From an uncultured Blautia sp. (GTDB lineage Bacteria; Bacillota; Clostridia; Lachnospirales; Lachnospiraceae): a DNA stretch of 26,944 bases. Positions 7,720-16,280 of this stretch are shown in pieces. The stretch spans positions 1-26,944 of the forward strand of contig CAKROW010000036.1 in assembly GCA_934373235.1 (NCBI GenBank), written 5' to 3'. The notes below the pieces were generated by a model. It did not search any database. It was not told the DNA's origin and saw nothing but the letters and a program-made list of their open reading frames with translations. Made by a program: the position numbers and the translations under genes. The number at the start of each line of letters is the position of its first letter. The first letter of the stretch is position 1.

Positions 7720-9939
7720 TCAATCCTCTGCCTCTATTGTATACAATACAGAATGGAAATCACCGTTTGTCTTGTTGCAGTAGTCACGGTCAACCGGGAT
7801 TCCCGCATACATCAGCTCATTTCCATATGCTTTCAGGCTCTTATCTTCCCATGCTACATTGTAGAGCTGATCCTCGTCAAGACCTTTGAAGCGCAGACGC
7901 ATCCAGGAAGCATTAACCTTGTTCAGTCTCTCATAATATCCGGCAACTGCCTGCTTCTTATCCCTGGAAACAACCATCCAGGCAGTGTCATTACCTTCAA
8001 ACGGGCTTAAGATACGGTAGAAATCACCATCCACCTGGATCAGGTCGCGGTGCTTCTTCATGAATTCTACCTGTGCCTTTACCTCTTCGATCTCTTCATC
8101 ACTTAAAAGGTTCAGATCCAGTTCATAGCCAAAGGTTCCGAAATATGCCACATTTGCTCTTGTAGAAAGCGGTGTGGTACGGTGCAACTGATGATTCGGT
8201 ACTGCTGATACATGGGAACCCATGCTGACGATCGGATAAACAAAGGAGGTACCGTACTGGATCTTTTCTCTCTCTGCTGCATCGGTATCATCACTGGTCC
8301 ATGTCTGCGGTGCAAAATACATCATTCCAGGATCAAATCTTGCTCCACCGCTTGCGCAGGATTCAAAAAGAATGTCAGGGAATCTCTCTGTCAGTCTTGT
8401 ATACAGCTCATAAACACCAAGGATATATTTATGCATGGTCTTGCCCTGATCTGCTGCAGATGCGCCGCGGCTGAAAGGCTCGGACATGTAACGGTTCATA
8501 TCCCATTTAATGTAGGAAATGGAAGATTCCTCAATAACTTTGGAGATGGAATCATAAATGAAATCCACAACCTCAGGTCTGGAGAAATCAAGAACATGCT
8601 GATGTCTTGAGTGGGACTCAAAGCGGTCCGGTGCTCCGATGAGCCAATCCGGATGTGCTCTGTAACAGTCGCTGTTCTTGTTTACCATCTCAAGCTCTAC
8701 CCAGAGACCGAATTTCAGGCCCATCTCCTCGATCTTACGGGAAAGTCCGGAAATCCCGTTAGGAAGCTTATTCTTATTTACGAACCAGTCGCCAAGTCCC
8801 TGGTAATCATCGTTTCTGGTTCCGAACCATCCGTCATCCAGAACGAACAGCTCTACCCCAACCTCTTTGGCTTTTTTTGCAATATTGAGGATTTTTTCCT
8901 CATTAAAATCAAAATAGGTTGCCTCCCAGTTATTAAGGAGGATCGGACGTGCATGATTTCTCCATTTTCCGCGCATCAGGCGGTCACGGTACAGTCTGTG
9001 GTAAGCCTGGCTCATTCCGTTTAAGCCCTTATCGCTGTATACCATAACAACCTCCGGAGTCTGGAATTCCTCATCTCTGGAAAGCTCCCAGGAAAATCCC
9101 TGGGGATTGATTCCCATCATAACTCGTGTCATCTCGTAAGTGGAAACCTCAACCTGTGCAAGGAAGTTACCGCTGTATACAAAGCTGAAGCCGAAAACAT
9201 CGCCTGTGTCTTCTGTTGTATAAGGACGCTTCAGTGCGATAAACGGATTCTGCTCAGAGCTGGAACCGGTTCCTGCAAGACTCTGTACAGCCTGTGTTCC
9301 CATCTCAAGCTTGCGTGTTTTTACATAACGCTCACGTGCCCACGCACCGGAAAGATGGATCATCTCATAATCCATATCCGGGAACTCCACTGCTGCACTC
9401 ATCACATTCTCGAGGCGGATCTTCTGATCCCCTTTCTGAACAAGGCGTGCGCTTCTTGTGATCACCGGATAATCCTCATATACAGAATATGTAAGAACAA
9501 GGTCTGTATCCATCACAGGATCATGAAGTGTGATGTCCAGAGATGTTGCCTCTTCCTGGCTCTCTGTGTAGGTTGCCGGAAGACCGGCAAGCTTCTTCTT
9601 GCCGCCGTAGATCTCATGAGAAACATATTTGAAATCTACGATCTCGCTTCCGTTCTCCTGACGAACAGTAAGGGCAGGGCTTCTGTAATCACCGGTTCCG
9701 TAAACAGGATACTCCTGTTTAATATACTGCATGGAAAGAAGCCCCGGCTCCGGAACACATACAGCCATCAGGGAACGCATGATCTCCTCGTGGAGATAGC
9801 TGAAATCCTCTTTGTCGCGGATGGCTTTTCCATAGTACAGATTCTCCATCTGGCCATTTTCCATGATACAGGTGATGTAGCTTAAATGTTTGTTATAAAT
9901 GTGGAATGTCTTTGATCCCTCGTGAAATTTGATTGGCAT
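7720..9939 (-). CDS. Alpha-galactosidase, GH36
   Basis: The protein has 739 residues, the standard size of tetrameric GH36 alpha-galactosidases (AgaA/AgaB/MelA type), which remove terminal alpha-1,6-galactose from melibiose, raffinose and stachyose. An N-terminal beta-sandwich covers about 1-320 and the TIM barrel about 330-660. Catalytic D480 lies in YIKWDMNR and acid/base D550 in WTSDDTDAAER; the 70-residue spacing is the family norm. LDDGWFGTRNDD, GLWVELEMVN and ESCASGGARFDPGMM are further family motifs. The start has GGAG upstream in an A-rich leader. No secretion signal is seen. A strong terminator separates it from the ABC importer genes, so it appears to have its own promoter within 9940-10040. 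Confidence 0.96.
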   Translation of the reverse strand: MPIKFHEGSKTFHIYNKHLSYITCIMENGQMENLYYGKAIRDKEDFSYLHEEIMRSLMAVCVPEPGLLSMQYIKQEYPVYGTGDYRSPALTVRQENGSEIVDFKYVSHEIYGGKKKLAGLPATYTESQEEATSLDITLHDPVMDTDLVLTYSVYEDYPVITRSARLVQKGDQKIRLENVMSAAVEFPDMDYEMIHLSGAWARERYVKTRKLEMGTQAVQSLAGTGSSSEQNPFIALKRPYTTEDTGDVFGFSFVYSGNFLAQVEVSTYEMTRVMMGINPQGFSWELSRDEEFQTPEVVMVYSDKGLNGMSQAYHRLYRDRLMRGKWRNHARPILLNNWEATYFDFNEEKILNIAKKAKEVGVELFVLDDGWFGTRNDDYQGLGDWFVNKNKLPNGISGLSRKIEEMGLKFGLWVELEMVNKNSDCYRAHPDWLIGAPDRFESHSRHQHVLDFSRPEVVDFIYDSISKVIEESSISYIKWDMNRYMSEPFSRGASAADQGKTMHKYILGVYELYTRLTERFPDILFESCASGGARFDPGMMYFAPQTWTSDDTDAAEREKIQYGTSFVYPIVSMGSHVSAVPNHQLHRTTPLSTRANVAYFGTFGYELDLNLLSDEEIEEVKAQVEFMKKHRDLIQVDGDFYRILSPFEGNDTAWMVVSRDKKQAVAGYYERLNKVNASWMRLRFKGLDEDQLYNVAWEDKSLKAYGNELMYAGIPVDRDYCNKTNGDFHSVLYTIEAED

Positions 9940-9966
9940 GATTTTCTCCTTTTTTTCGTTTGCTGC

Positions 9967-10025
9967 GGATAAAAATATCCGTCTCTTTCCTTAAGAATCA
10001 TCAAATGACGTACATTTTGACATTT
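9967..10025 (-). promoter_or_regulatory. Putative control region of the GH36 gene
   Basis: The leader holds a perfect dyad CGGATA-N4-TATCCG around 9967-9982. Further upstream at 10001-10025 is a segment with TCAAATGAC, GTACAT and TGACATTT. A closely related string (ATGTAC followed by TGTCATTTGA) occurs at 13579-13597 upstream of the importer operon, in the opposite orientation relative to its gene. No good -35/-10 pair was found, which is common for AraC-activated promoters. Confidence 0.3.
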
Positions 10026-10034
10026 ACTTCGATA

Positions 10035-10092
10035 AAAAATACCGCTGACAACCTTAATAACCAAATCCTCAGTTATATACATTGTCAGCGGT
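10035..10092 (-). terminator. Terminator of the sugar ABC importer operon
   Basis: An 11-bp perfect stem (10041-10051 paired with 10082-10092; ACCGCTGACAA) closes a loop of about 30 nt. On the minus strand it is followed by a T-rich tail (ATTTTTTA). It starts about 30 bp after the permease stop codon. Confidence 0.75.
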
Positions 10093-10120
10093 CTTGTATT
10101 ACTTTATGTAATATTTCTGA

Positions 10121-10960
10121 TTACAGTTTTCCACCGCTGGTAGCAATACCTTCGATAAACTGTTTCTGGAAGATCATGTAGATCACGATCATCGGAATGC
10201 AGGCGATCAGAGATGCAGCCATCAGTTCCGGGAATTTGGATACGTACTGGCCCTGCATCTTTGCAAGTGCGGAAGAAAGCACCAGCATGTTCTTATCTGT
10301 ATTAACGATCATCGGCCACATCAGGTCTTTGAATGCGAATACAGCCGTGAAGATTCCAAGTGCGACCATACTGGATCTTGTAAGTGGTGCCATGATGTAA
10401 AGGAAGGTCTGACCGATGTTACATCCGTCAAGTCTGGCAGCCTCCTCCAGATCCTTCGGCAGTCCCATATATCCCTGTCTCAGAAGGAAGGTACCGAACG
10501 CTGTGACCATACCAGGGAATACCAGGGCAAAGATCGTATTCAGCATACCCATCTTGCTGACCATCAGGTACTGCGGGATGATGAAGATCTGTACCGGAAC
10601 CATCATCTGGAACAGTACAAGACTGAAGCAGAAATCACGGCCCTTGAAGTTCAGTCGTCCAAATGCATAGCCTGCCATAGTTGCTGTAAGAACTGCGCAC
10701 ACTACTCGGAATAAGATCAGAAGCAGTGTATTCTTGTACAGAAGCAGGAAGTTCATGTTGTTGATAACAGAAATAAATGCGTCTTTTCTCCATATTTTCG
10801 GGAAAATGGTGAAAGGATCTACAGATGTTGCTTCAGTTACAGATTTAAAAGCTGTCAGGATCATCCAGATAAATGGCACAAGCATCGTAATGGACACAAT
10901 GATCAGTATGACATGTATTAAAATAGTGGTTAATTTCTTTTTTGTTTCCATACTATCCAT
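10121..10960 (-). CDS. Sugar ABC transporter permease, MalG type (CUT1)
   Basis: This 279-residue inner-membrane protein has about six transmembrane helices. The first is LTTILIHVILIIVSITMLVP, followed by the P-region WMILTAFKS. The cytoplasmic EAA loop, EEAARLDGCNIGQTFLYIMAPL, contacts the ATPase. The C-terminus FIEGIATSGGKL is typical of MalG-like subunits (the ending IxGxxxGAxKG and variants). The start has AGGGGG upstream. It is the last gene of the binding protein / MalF / MalG operon, 15 bp after the MalF-type gene. No ATP-binding subunit is encoded here, so a shared MsmK/UgpC-type ATPase elsewhere is expected. Family membership is clear. The substrate, probably an alpha-galactoside, is inferred from neighbours. 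Confidence 0.94.
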   Translation of the reverse strand: MDSMETKKKLTTILIHVILIIVSITMLVPFIWMILTAFKSVTEATSVDPFTIFPKIWRKDAFISVINNMNFLLLYKNTLLLILFRVVCAVLTATMAGYAFGRLNFKGRDFCFSLVLFQMMVPVQIFIIPQYLMVSKMGMLNTIFALVFPGMVTAFGTFLLRQGYMGLPKDLEEAARLDGCNIGQTFLYIMAPLTRSSMVALGIFTAVFAFKDLMWPMIVNTDKNMLVLSSALAKMQGQYVSKFPELMAASLIACIPMIVIYMIFQKQFIEGIATSGGKL

Positions 10961-10975
10961 GGTTAATCCCCCTTT

Positions 10976-11878
10976 TTAGTTGTAGAATACCCATTTCTTC
11001 TGACCGATCATCTGGAATACTGTCAGGATCATGGTGATGATAAGAAGAACTACTACGATCGTAGCACCGTATCCCATATTCTTATTGATAAATGCATATT
11101 TGTAGAACAGATAAACCAGTGACTGAGTCTTGGTAAGTGCCGGGTTTGACTTGTCGATAACCATATAGATCAGGTCGAATACCTGAAGGGATCCGATCAC
11201 ACGGGTAACAAGCACGAAGAAAATGGTTGGTGAAAGAAGCGGGATCGTGATGTTAAAGAATGCATTCACGCCTGTTGCACCGTCAATGGATGCAGCTTCA
11301 TAATAATCTCTCGGGATCTCCTGAAGTCCTGACAGGAAAAGAACCATATTGTAACCGATGATAGACCATACACCGATGATCGCAACGGAAAATACTGCAA
11401 TTTTCGGATCAGAAACCCAGTTTACATGAACATGGAAAACGTTATTGATAAGACCATAATCAGAGTTGAACAGCCATCTCCATACCATGGCTACCGCTGC
11501 CGGAGCTGCTACCATCGGAAGGAAGATGATGGTTCTGTAAACAGAACGGCCCCTCATCTTTCTGTTAAGAAGTACTGCAAGAACAAGTGCGATGGCAATG
11601 GAAAAGGGAACCTCCACGATCGCATATTTGAATGTGTTGATCAGTGCCTGCCAGATCTCTTTATCTGCAAAAACCTTCTGGTAGTTCTGTAAACCGATAA
11701 AGATATTTCCTTTACCAAAATCTCCTGTCTTGAAAAAGCTCTGGTAAATAGTCTGGAAGATCGGAATGATGTTCAATACGATCAGTCCGATGGTTGTTGG
11801 GAGAATAAACAGCCAGCCCCAGAGGAACTCACTGCGCTCTCTCTTCGTCCGTGCCTGTGACTTGGTAGTTTTAGCCAT
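10976..11878 (-). CDS. Sugar ABC transporter permease, MalF type (CUT1)
   Basis: A 300-residue inner-membrane protein with six predicted helices. A basic cytoplasmic N-terminus (AKTTKSQARTKRERSEF) precedes WGWLFILPTTIGLIVLNIIP. The EAA loop is YEAASIDGATGVNAFFNITIPLL. I use the ATG at 11876-11878 because AAGGAG sits 8 nt upstream. A GTG three codons earlier would overlap that ribosome binding site. It forms the translocation pore with the MalG-type subunit immediately downstream and receives substrate from the binding protein encoded 99 bp upstream. Confidence 0.94.
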   Translation of the reverse strand: MAKTTKSQARTKRERSEFLWGWLFILPTTIGLIVLNIIPIFQTIYQSFFKTGDFGKGNIFIGLQNYQKVFADKEIWQALINTFKYAIVEVPFSIAIALVLAVLLNRKMRGRSVYRTIIFLPMVAAPAAVAMVWRWLFNSDYGLINNVFHVHVNWVSDPKIAVFSVAIIGVWSIIGYNMVLFLSGLQEIPRDYYEAASIDGATGVNAFFNITIPLLSPTIFFVLVTRVIGSLQVFDLIYMVIDKSNPALTKTQSLVYLFYKYAFINKNMGYGATIVVVLLIITMILTVFQMIGQKKWVFYN

Positions 11879-11911
11879 AAGAATCACTCCTTCTATTCCT
11901 TCTATGTATGA

Positions 11912-11937
11912 GGCCGCTGCACCTGAGTGCGGCGGCC
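11912..11937. terminator. Intercistronic hairpin between binding-protein and permease genes
   Basis: The stem pairs GGCCGC with GCGGCC and GCAC with GTGC around a CTGA loop, with one internal mismatch. There is no T tract. Hairpins in this position in sugar ABC operons usually stabilise the binding-protein message and lower permease expression. Confidence 0.6.
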
Positions 11938-11977
11938 CCTCTCATTACTGCACTTAATTATCGGTGTTTCTTAATGC

Positions 11978-13231
11978 TTACTCCTCAGCCAGCTTCTCGT
12001 TCATCTGATCAGCCATCTGCTTGCAAGCCTCTTCCATTGTGATGTCGCCTGTGTAAACGCCTTTAAGGATCTCATTGTCCTCGTTCTCCCATGTTACAGT
12101 AGATTTGGAGTATGGACGGATCTCCATGTCATCCATCATGTTCAGGTAAGCCTGAAGATTGAAGTCTGCGGATTTAGCCCATGCATCAGATGTATCTTTG
12201 TATGCACTCATTGTAACACCAAGCTCAGCCTGTTTCTCCTGAGCCTCTTTTGATCCGAGGTACTCGATCAGCTGCCAAGCTTCCTCTGTGTGCTCACCGG
12301 AAGCAGATGCTGCCCATCCAAGTCCATTATATAAGGAAGCTCTTCTACCTGTCTCAGCGTTCTTAGGAAGCTCTACACAATCACAGTTAGCTGCTGTGTA
12401 TTCGTTCTCTTTAAATGCTGCAAGCATCCAGGAGCCCTGGCATGTCATAGCGATCTTACCAGCCTCAAAAAGTACATCCTCGTTGTTCTCGGACATTGTC
12501 TCAAGAGACGGCATCACACCATCCTTGATCCATCCTTCCAGTGTCTGCATAGCTGCGATAGTCTTCTCATCATCCCAGCCGGATTTTGTCTTGTCATCAC
12601 TGATGATGTATCCGCCGTTATCAAAGATCAGGTTGTAGTATCCAGCCTGGTTGTTATCATTTCTCATTCCGAGACCGTACTGGGAACCATCATCCTTAGT
12701 AAGCTTCTTAGCTGCCTCTGTAACATCATCCCATGTCCAGTCAGCTGTCGGATAATCAAGTCCTGCCTCATCAAATAATGTCTTGTTGTACCAGAGAGCG
12801 ATGGTATCTATATCCTTCGGTACTGCATAATATTTGTCATCGTATGTATACAGTCCCCAGATATCCTCCGGATAGTTCGCCGGGTCAATCAGATCGCTGT
12901 CTTTGATCTTATCGGTCAGATCAAGAAGCATATCGTTGGACATGTATCTCTCACTCTCATTGGAGTGCATCCAGAATACGTCCGGAAGGGAACCACCCTG
13001 TGCACCGGCCTCGAGCATTGTCCAGTACTCATCCCATTTAACAACGGAAATCTCTGTCTTGATTCCTGTCTTCTCTGTGAAGTCTGCGAGAATTTCTTTG
13101 ATTCCCGGCTCCTGGTTGCTGTCCCAGATAGAAACGGAAAGTGTAACGTCATCGCCCTTGGCATATACAGGAACTGCTGTCATTACCATGGCACCTGTTA
13201 ATAATAAAGCTGCTACTCTTTTGAAATTCAT
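11978..13231 (-). CDS. Sugar ABC transporter substrate-binding protein (family 1)
   Basis: A 417-residue extracytoplasmic solute-binding protein. The N-terminus MNFKRVAALLLTGAMVMTAV ends with a VYA-K type signal peptidase I site near residue 24. Mature motifs are typical of family 1: VSIWDSNQEPGIKEILADF, VVKWDEYWTMLEAGAQGG-like, DVFWMHSNE and ALWYNKTLFDEAGL. GLGWAASASGEHTEEAWQLIEYLGSKE is the usual late block. There is no lipobox cysteine; the first cysteine of the protein lies deep in the mature chain. That is unusual for a Firmicute binding protein, which is normally a lipoprotein. GGAGG precedes the ATG. It leads the importer operon. Confidence 0.94.
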   Translation of the reverse strand: MNFKRVAALLLTGAMVMTAVPVYAKGDDVTLSVSIWDSNQEPGIKEILADFTEKTGIKTEISVVKWDEYWTMLEAGAQGGSLPDVFWMHSNESERYMSNDMLLDLTDKIKDSDLIDPANYPEDIWGLYTYDDKYYAVPKDIDTIALWYNKTLFDEAGLDYPTADWTWDDVTEAAKKLTKDDGSQYGLGMRNDNNQAGYYNLIFDNGGYIISDDKTKSGWDDEKTIAAMQTLEGWIKDGVMPSLETMSENNEDVLFEAGKIAMTCQGSWMLAAFKENEYTAANCDCVELPKNAETGRRASLYNGLGWAASASGEHTEEAWQLIEYLGSKEAQEKQAELGVTMSAYKDTSDAWAKSADFNLQAYLNMMDDMEIRPYSKSTVTWENEDNEILKGVYTGDITMEEACKQMADQMNEKLAEE

Positions 13232-13320
13232 AACTTCTTCCTCCTTTTTGGGATCTTTCTTATTTTCCCTATTTCTTTGGTCAGTTTTTATATTTTTTCA
13301 CGTCCCTGACCGTTGATATT

Positions 13321-13380
13321 ATTATAATTGCACATGGAAAAATGATAAATAGATTATTGTCATTTCAATATGGAAAAATG
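13321..13380 (-). promoter_or_regulatory. Predicted promoter of the importer operon with direct-repeat activator sites
   Basis: On the minus strand, TTATCA (13343-13348) and a perfect TATAAT (13321-13326) are 16 bp apart. The plus-strand motif ATGGAAAAATG occurs twice, at 13334-13344 and 13370-13380, spaced 36 bp. The first copy overlaps the -35 box. Direct repeats adjoining a poor -35 are what AraC activators use. Assignment to the AraC gene at 6650-7570 is inference. Confidence 0.5.
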
Positions 13381-13707
13381 TTATCTTTTATTCATTTTAT
13401 CCATTTTTCATTCATACTTTGTTAATTATTCGTCACTTTTCCCGGTTTTTTTACGTTCTTTTCATATATTTTCACAGTTTCCACTATTTTTGAGTATATT
13501 TTGTAACTATTTTATTTCTTTATGGCAAAACCAACATTTTTACATGTCTGTTTTTGTATGTTTTTGCTAACCCAAAACATGTACAAATGTCATTTGACGA
13601 AAAATTTATTTTTCTTTTCCTAACATATCTCCATGTATGCCATCATTTTTACATGTGCACGAAAAATTTCACTTTTTTACAGTCATATAAAATTTCCCCC
13701 CAAAAAA
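13381..13707. other. Gene-free AT-rich regulatory stretch with repeated short motifs
   Basis: No credible gene lies here. The stretch is very T/A rich. ACATGT occurs three times (13542, 13577, 13651). CATTTTTACATGT occurs at 13535-13547 and 13644-13656, and ACGAAAAATTT at 13597-13607 and 13659-13669. A site related to the GH36 leader (ATGTAC followed by TGTCATTTGA) lies at 13579-13597. These could be binding sites for one or both AraC regulators in the divergent region. Confidence 0.4.
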
Positions 13708-13747
13708 ATATCCGGCTATACTGATTGCCTCTCAGTAAGCCGGATAT
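13701..13747 (-). terminator. Strong orphan intrinsic terminator, minus strand
   Basis: The stem pairs ATATCCGGCT (13708-13717) with AGCCGGATAT (13738-13747), then TACTGA with TCAGTA. This is 16 bp with a single bulge and a 7-nt loop. On the minus strand it runs straight into seven T residues. No minus-strand gene lies upstream of it, only the divergent DUF624 gene, so it may end an unrecognised small RNA or an early-terminated leader. Confidence 0.7.
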
Positions 13748-13898
13748 TTACGATCCGTATTTAATGCATAACTCTGCACAGGATACTTATCTGCGTTCCC
13801 TCTCTTTACACACAATCAAAAACTGTGCTAAGATTAGCTGTATCGGACTTTTCCCATATGATCCGTTTTTCATTTCTATATAAGGAGGTTATTTCGTT

Positions 13899-14543
13899 AT
13901 GAATCTATTAAATGAAGATAATGTCGTTCATGTATTCCTCAACAAACTGGGCGACATCGTGATCGCCAATCTTCTTTTTATTCTCTGCTGCATCCCCGTG
14001 ATCACCATCGGGCCGTCACTGACTGCCCTTTATCACTGCATGATGCGTACAGTAAAGGGGAATAACAACGGCACAACGAAAACATTTTTCAGAGCGTTTA
14101 AGGAAAACTTCAAACAGTCACTGATCATATGGCTGCTGATCCTTGCTGCCGGAGCCGTGATCAGCCTGAATATACGCTTTCTGCTCCATGCAGAGGGAAG
14201 CGCTGCACATATGCTGTTTTATCTTTCTGTGGGAATTCTGACTCTGCTGATAATTTTTACTTTATACATATTCCCGGTGATCGCAACCTTTGCCAATACA
14301 CTGGGTGCACTTTGCAGAAATGCATTTCTGCTGGCATTTATACATTTCCCCACAACGATCGCCATTGCAGTGATCACAATCTTTCCATTGTATATGACTT
14401 ATCTTGATGTAAAGCTGCAGCCGCTTTACGTATGCTGCTGGTTTTTCTTCGGATTTGGACTTGTAGCTTTTATAAATTCGATGTTGTTGTATCGATTTTT
14501 TAAGAAACTGCTTCCTCCGGAGGAGGATATTTCTCTTTTGTGA
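13899..14543 (+). CDS. DUF624 (YesL-family) membrane protein
   Basis: A 214-residue protein with about five transmembrane helices. The opening, NKLGDIVIANLLFILCCIPVITIGPSLTALY, is the DUF624/YesL signature and is followed by a cytoplasmic segment (TVKGNNNGTTKTFFRAFKENFKQS). The final motif FGFGLVAFINSMLLYRFFKK is also typical. The biochemical role of the family is unknown, but it is repeatedly encoded next to CUT1 sugar importers and glycosidases. That is the case here: it diverges from the importer operon. AAGGAGG precedes the ATG. A weak TTAGCT-N17-TATGAT promoter lies upstream, inside the shared control region. Confidence 0.9.
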   Translation: MNLLNEDNVVHVFLNKLGDIVIANLLFILCCIPVITIGPSLTALYHCMMRTVKGNNNGTTKTFFRAFKENFKQSLIIWLLILAAGAVISLNIRFLLHAEGSAAHMLFYLSVGILTLLIIFTLYIFPVIATFANTLGALCRNAFLLAFIHFPTTIAIAVITIFPLYMTYLDVKLQPLYVCCWFFFGFGLVAFINSMLLYRFFKKLLPPEEDISLL

Positions 14544-14559
14544 TAAAGCGTGAGAAATT

Positions 14560-14609
14560 TGCGAGGGGGAAATCACTCAAAGTTGCCAAGCCCGCTTTTC
14601 CCCCTCGCA
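14560..14609. terminator. Hairpin between convergent DUF624 and GH31 genes
   Basis: A 13-bp perfect stem (TGCGAGGGGGAAA paired with TTTCCCCCTCGCA) surrounds a 24-nt loop in the 80-bp gap between the two convergent genes. The T tails are weak, but the position suits a two-way terminator. Confidence 0.6.
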
Positions 14610-14623
14610 GGCGTCCACATATC

Positions 14624-16150
14624 CTACTCTCTCTTCAAAACAATCAACCCGTCATTCTTATCAAGAACCACATTCTGTCCCCCCTCCAGAACATCCCTTT
14701 CCGACTCACCAATGCCAACGCACCTCCAGTTCCCCTCAGGCAGACAGACGCACCTGGAAACTTCCCCCTGCTTCCAAACAGGCGCCACCAGCAGATCCTC
14801 ACCGATCATAAACTGATCCATCACCCTCTCCATCCCCTGTCCGGGAAAAACATACTCCATAGAGCGTGCAATCGGTTCACCCTTAACCTTCGCACACTCC
14901 ACAGCCCTCAAAATCTCAGGCAGACACTTCTCCCTGAGAGCCAGTGCATCCCTGACTCTCTGAAAATCAGCCTCAGGCAGCACCCTCCATGGAGAAGCAG
15001 AAAACTGCATCACCGGCATCAGAGCCGCAATCTGCGCATATCGTACAAACATTTCCGGCGTACACGCATTCTCATTCCCATTCAAAAAGCAGGTATACTC
15101 ACCCCCACCGATCATATCCGGACTGCCAAAAGGATGACCTGTCAATCCCTGGATCAACGTGTCCGGAATCAGGCCAGCAATACCAGTCTCATCCCACTTC
15201 GTCTGCTTATCGCAAAGCCTCTGCATCAGCGAATAACCACCGGCCCGAAAGCACACCCTCAGTTCATTAAACGCAAACTGCTCTCCAAACTCAGCCCAGA
15301 GTCTGGACAGCTCATCTGAAGAAACATCCCTGAACAGCTTGTCACCGTCATGATAATAACACGGATCCCCCGCATCCAGTTTAAAGCCATCTACTCCCAT
15401 ATCCAGCAGCACATCCAGTTGCTCCTTCAGCCACCTCATTGCTTCCGGATTTGTCAGATCCAAAGCTGCAGAATAACCATTCCACCACTCCAGGATACGC
15501 GGTTTTCCCTCCGTAGTCTCGATCAGATAATGCTTATCCCGAGCCTCCCTGAACTCAAGCGTATCCGGAGTAATAAAAGGACAGATCCAAAGCATTACAG
15601 AAAAGCCCATCTCATGCAGCTCCTGGATCATCGCCTTCGCATCCTTAAAATTATCACCACAGAACTGCCACCTTCCATAATAAGGAGACCATCCATCATC
15701 AATCATCAGGATCCCGGAAGGAAAGCCATTTTCCAGAATACCTTTTGCATATTTCAGGATATTTTCCTGGGTCTGATGATAAGTAAGCTCGATCCAGGAA
15801 TTATACACCGGTGCTTTAAAAAAACTCTCTGAAAGTCTGATCTCATGAAATGGAAAATGCGCTCTCATTGCTTCAAGGTATGCACCTCGCAGATCACCGA
15901 ACCCTTCCTCCAGAACGATCAGCTCCGGACCCTCTGCTTCAATCTCGCCTTTTTCAAAAGAAATCCTAAAGCCGGCGTCACTCCAGATATAACGACCTTT
16001 TGAAGAAAGGAATAAGGGCATGATCTGATTATGGGTTGGATTCTTGATGAAATCCCATTCCACACTATCCTCTGCACTTACAGGCTGCCGATAACCTTCA
16101 TAGACTGCACCACCGTACCAAAATTCGTTTTTTAACATAGTCGTATTCAT
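14624..16150 (-). CDS. GH31 family alpha-glycosidase, MYORG-like active site, possibly alpha-galactosidase
   Basis: The 508-residue enzyme is short for GH31, with a small N-terminal domain (about 1-110) and a TIM barrel. Active-site motifs are ILMIDDGWSP (149-154 region), LWICPFITPD, the nucleophile motif GVDGFKLDAGDP (D259) and the acid/base motif SPDMIGGGEY (D345). The KxDAGD form differs from the WxDMNE of classical alpha-glucosidases. It resembles GH31 members such as MYORG, reported to cleave alpha-galactosides. Together with the neighbouring GH36 and GH4 genes this suggests alpha-galactoside activity, but alpha-glucosidase or alpha-N-acetylgalactosaminidase activity cannot be excluded. 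The start is the ATG at 16148-16150 with AAGGAG upstream. It diverges from the AraC gene at 16281. GC and codon use look normal, apart from a C-rich bias at the 3' end. Confidence 0.88.
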   Translation of the reverse strand: MNTTMLKNEFWYGGAVYEGYRQPVSAEDSVEWDFIKNPTHNQIMPLFLSSKGRYIWSDAGFRISFEKGEIEAEGPELIVLEEGFGDLRGAYLEAMRAHFPFHEIRLSESFFKAPVYNSWIELTYHQTQENILKYAKGILENGFPSGILMIDDGWSPYYGRWQFCGDNFKDAKAMIQELHEMGFSVMLWICPFITPDTLEFREARDKHYLIETTEGKPRILEWWNGYSAALDLTNPEAMRWLKEQLDVLLDMGVDGFKLDAGDPCYYHDGDKLFRDVSSDELSRLWAEFGEQFAFNELRVCFRAGGYSLMQRLCDKQTKWDETGIAGLIPDTLIQGLTGHPFGSPDMIGGGEYTCFLNGNENACTPEMFVRYAQIAALMPVMQFSASPWRVLPEADFQRVRDALALREKCLPEILRAVECAKVKGEPIARSMEYVFPGQGMERVMDQFMIGEDLLVAPVWKQGEVSRCVCLPEGNWRCVGIGESERDVLEGGQNVVLDKNDGLIVLKRE

Positions 16151-16280
16151 GTTGAAACTCCTTTCTACCTTGTCCTCTTCACTCCAATATTGTATAATCA
16201 CCTCATACAACATCCCACCCCATTTTGTGACTCAAAATTGTGTTTTTGTTGCATATCAAAAAAACAGGAGGCTCAGCCAA
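16151..16280. promoter_or_regulatory. Divergent control region between GH31 and AraC genes
   Basis: This 130-bp interval must hold both promoters. It contains two perfect dyads: TTGTAT-N9-ATACAA (16190-16195 and 16205-16210) and ATTTTG-TGACT-CAAAAT (around 16223-16239). No strong consensus promoter was found on either strand, which suits activator-dependent expression. Confidence 0.4.

Noticed and set aside
13530..13670. CRISPR-like array from repeated ACATGT and ACGAAAAATTT motifs
   Set aside because: The motifs are short, irregularly spaced and in AT-rich DNA; no repeat-spacer periodicity and no cas genes.
14540..15319. Proline- and arginine-rich plus-strand frame opposite the GH31 gene
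   Set aside because: It is the antisense of C-rich codons in the GH31 gene; low-complexity composition and no start signal.
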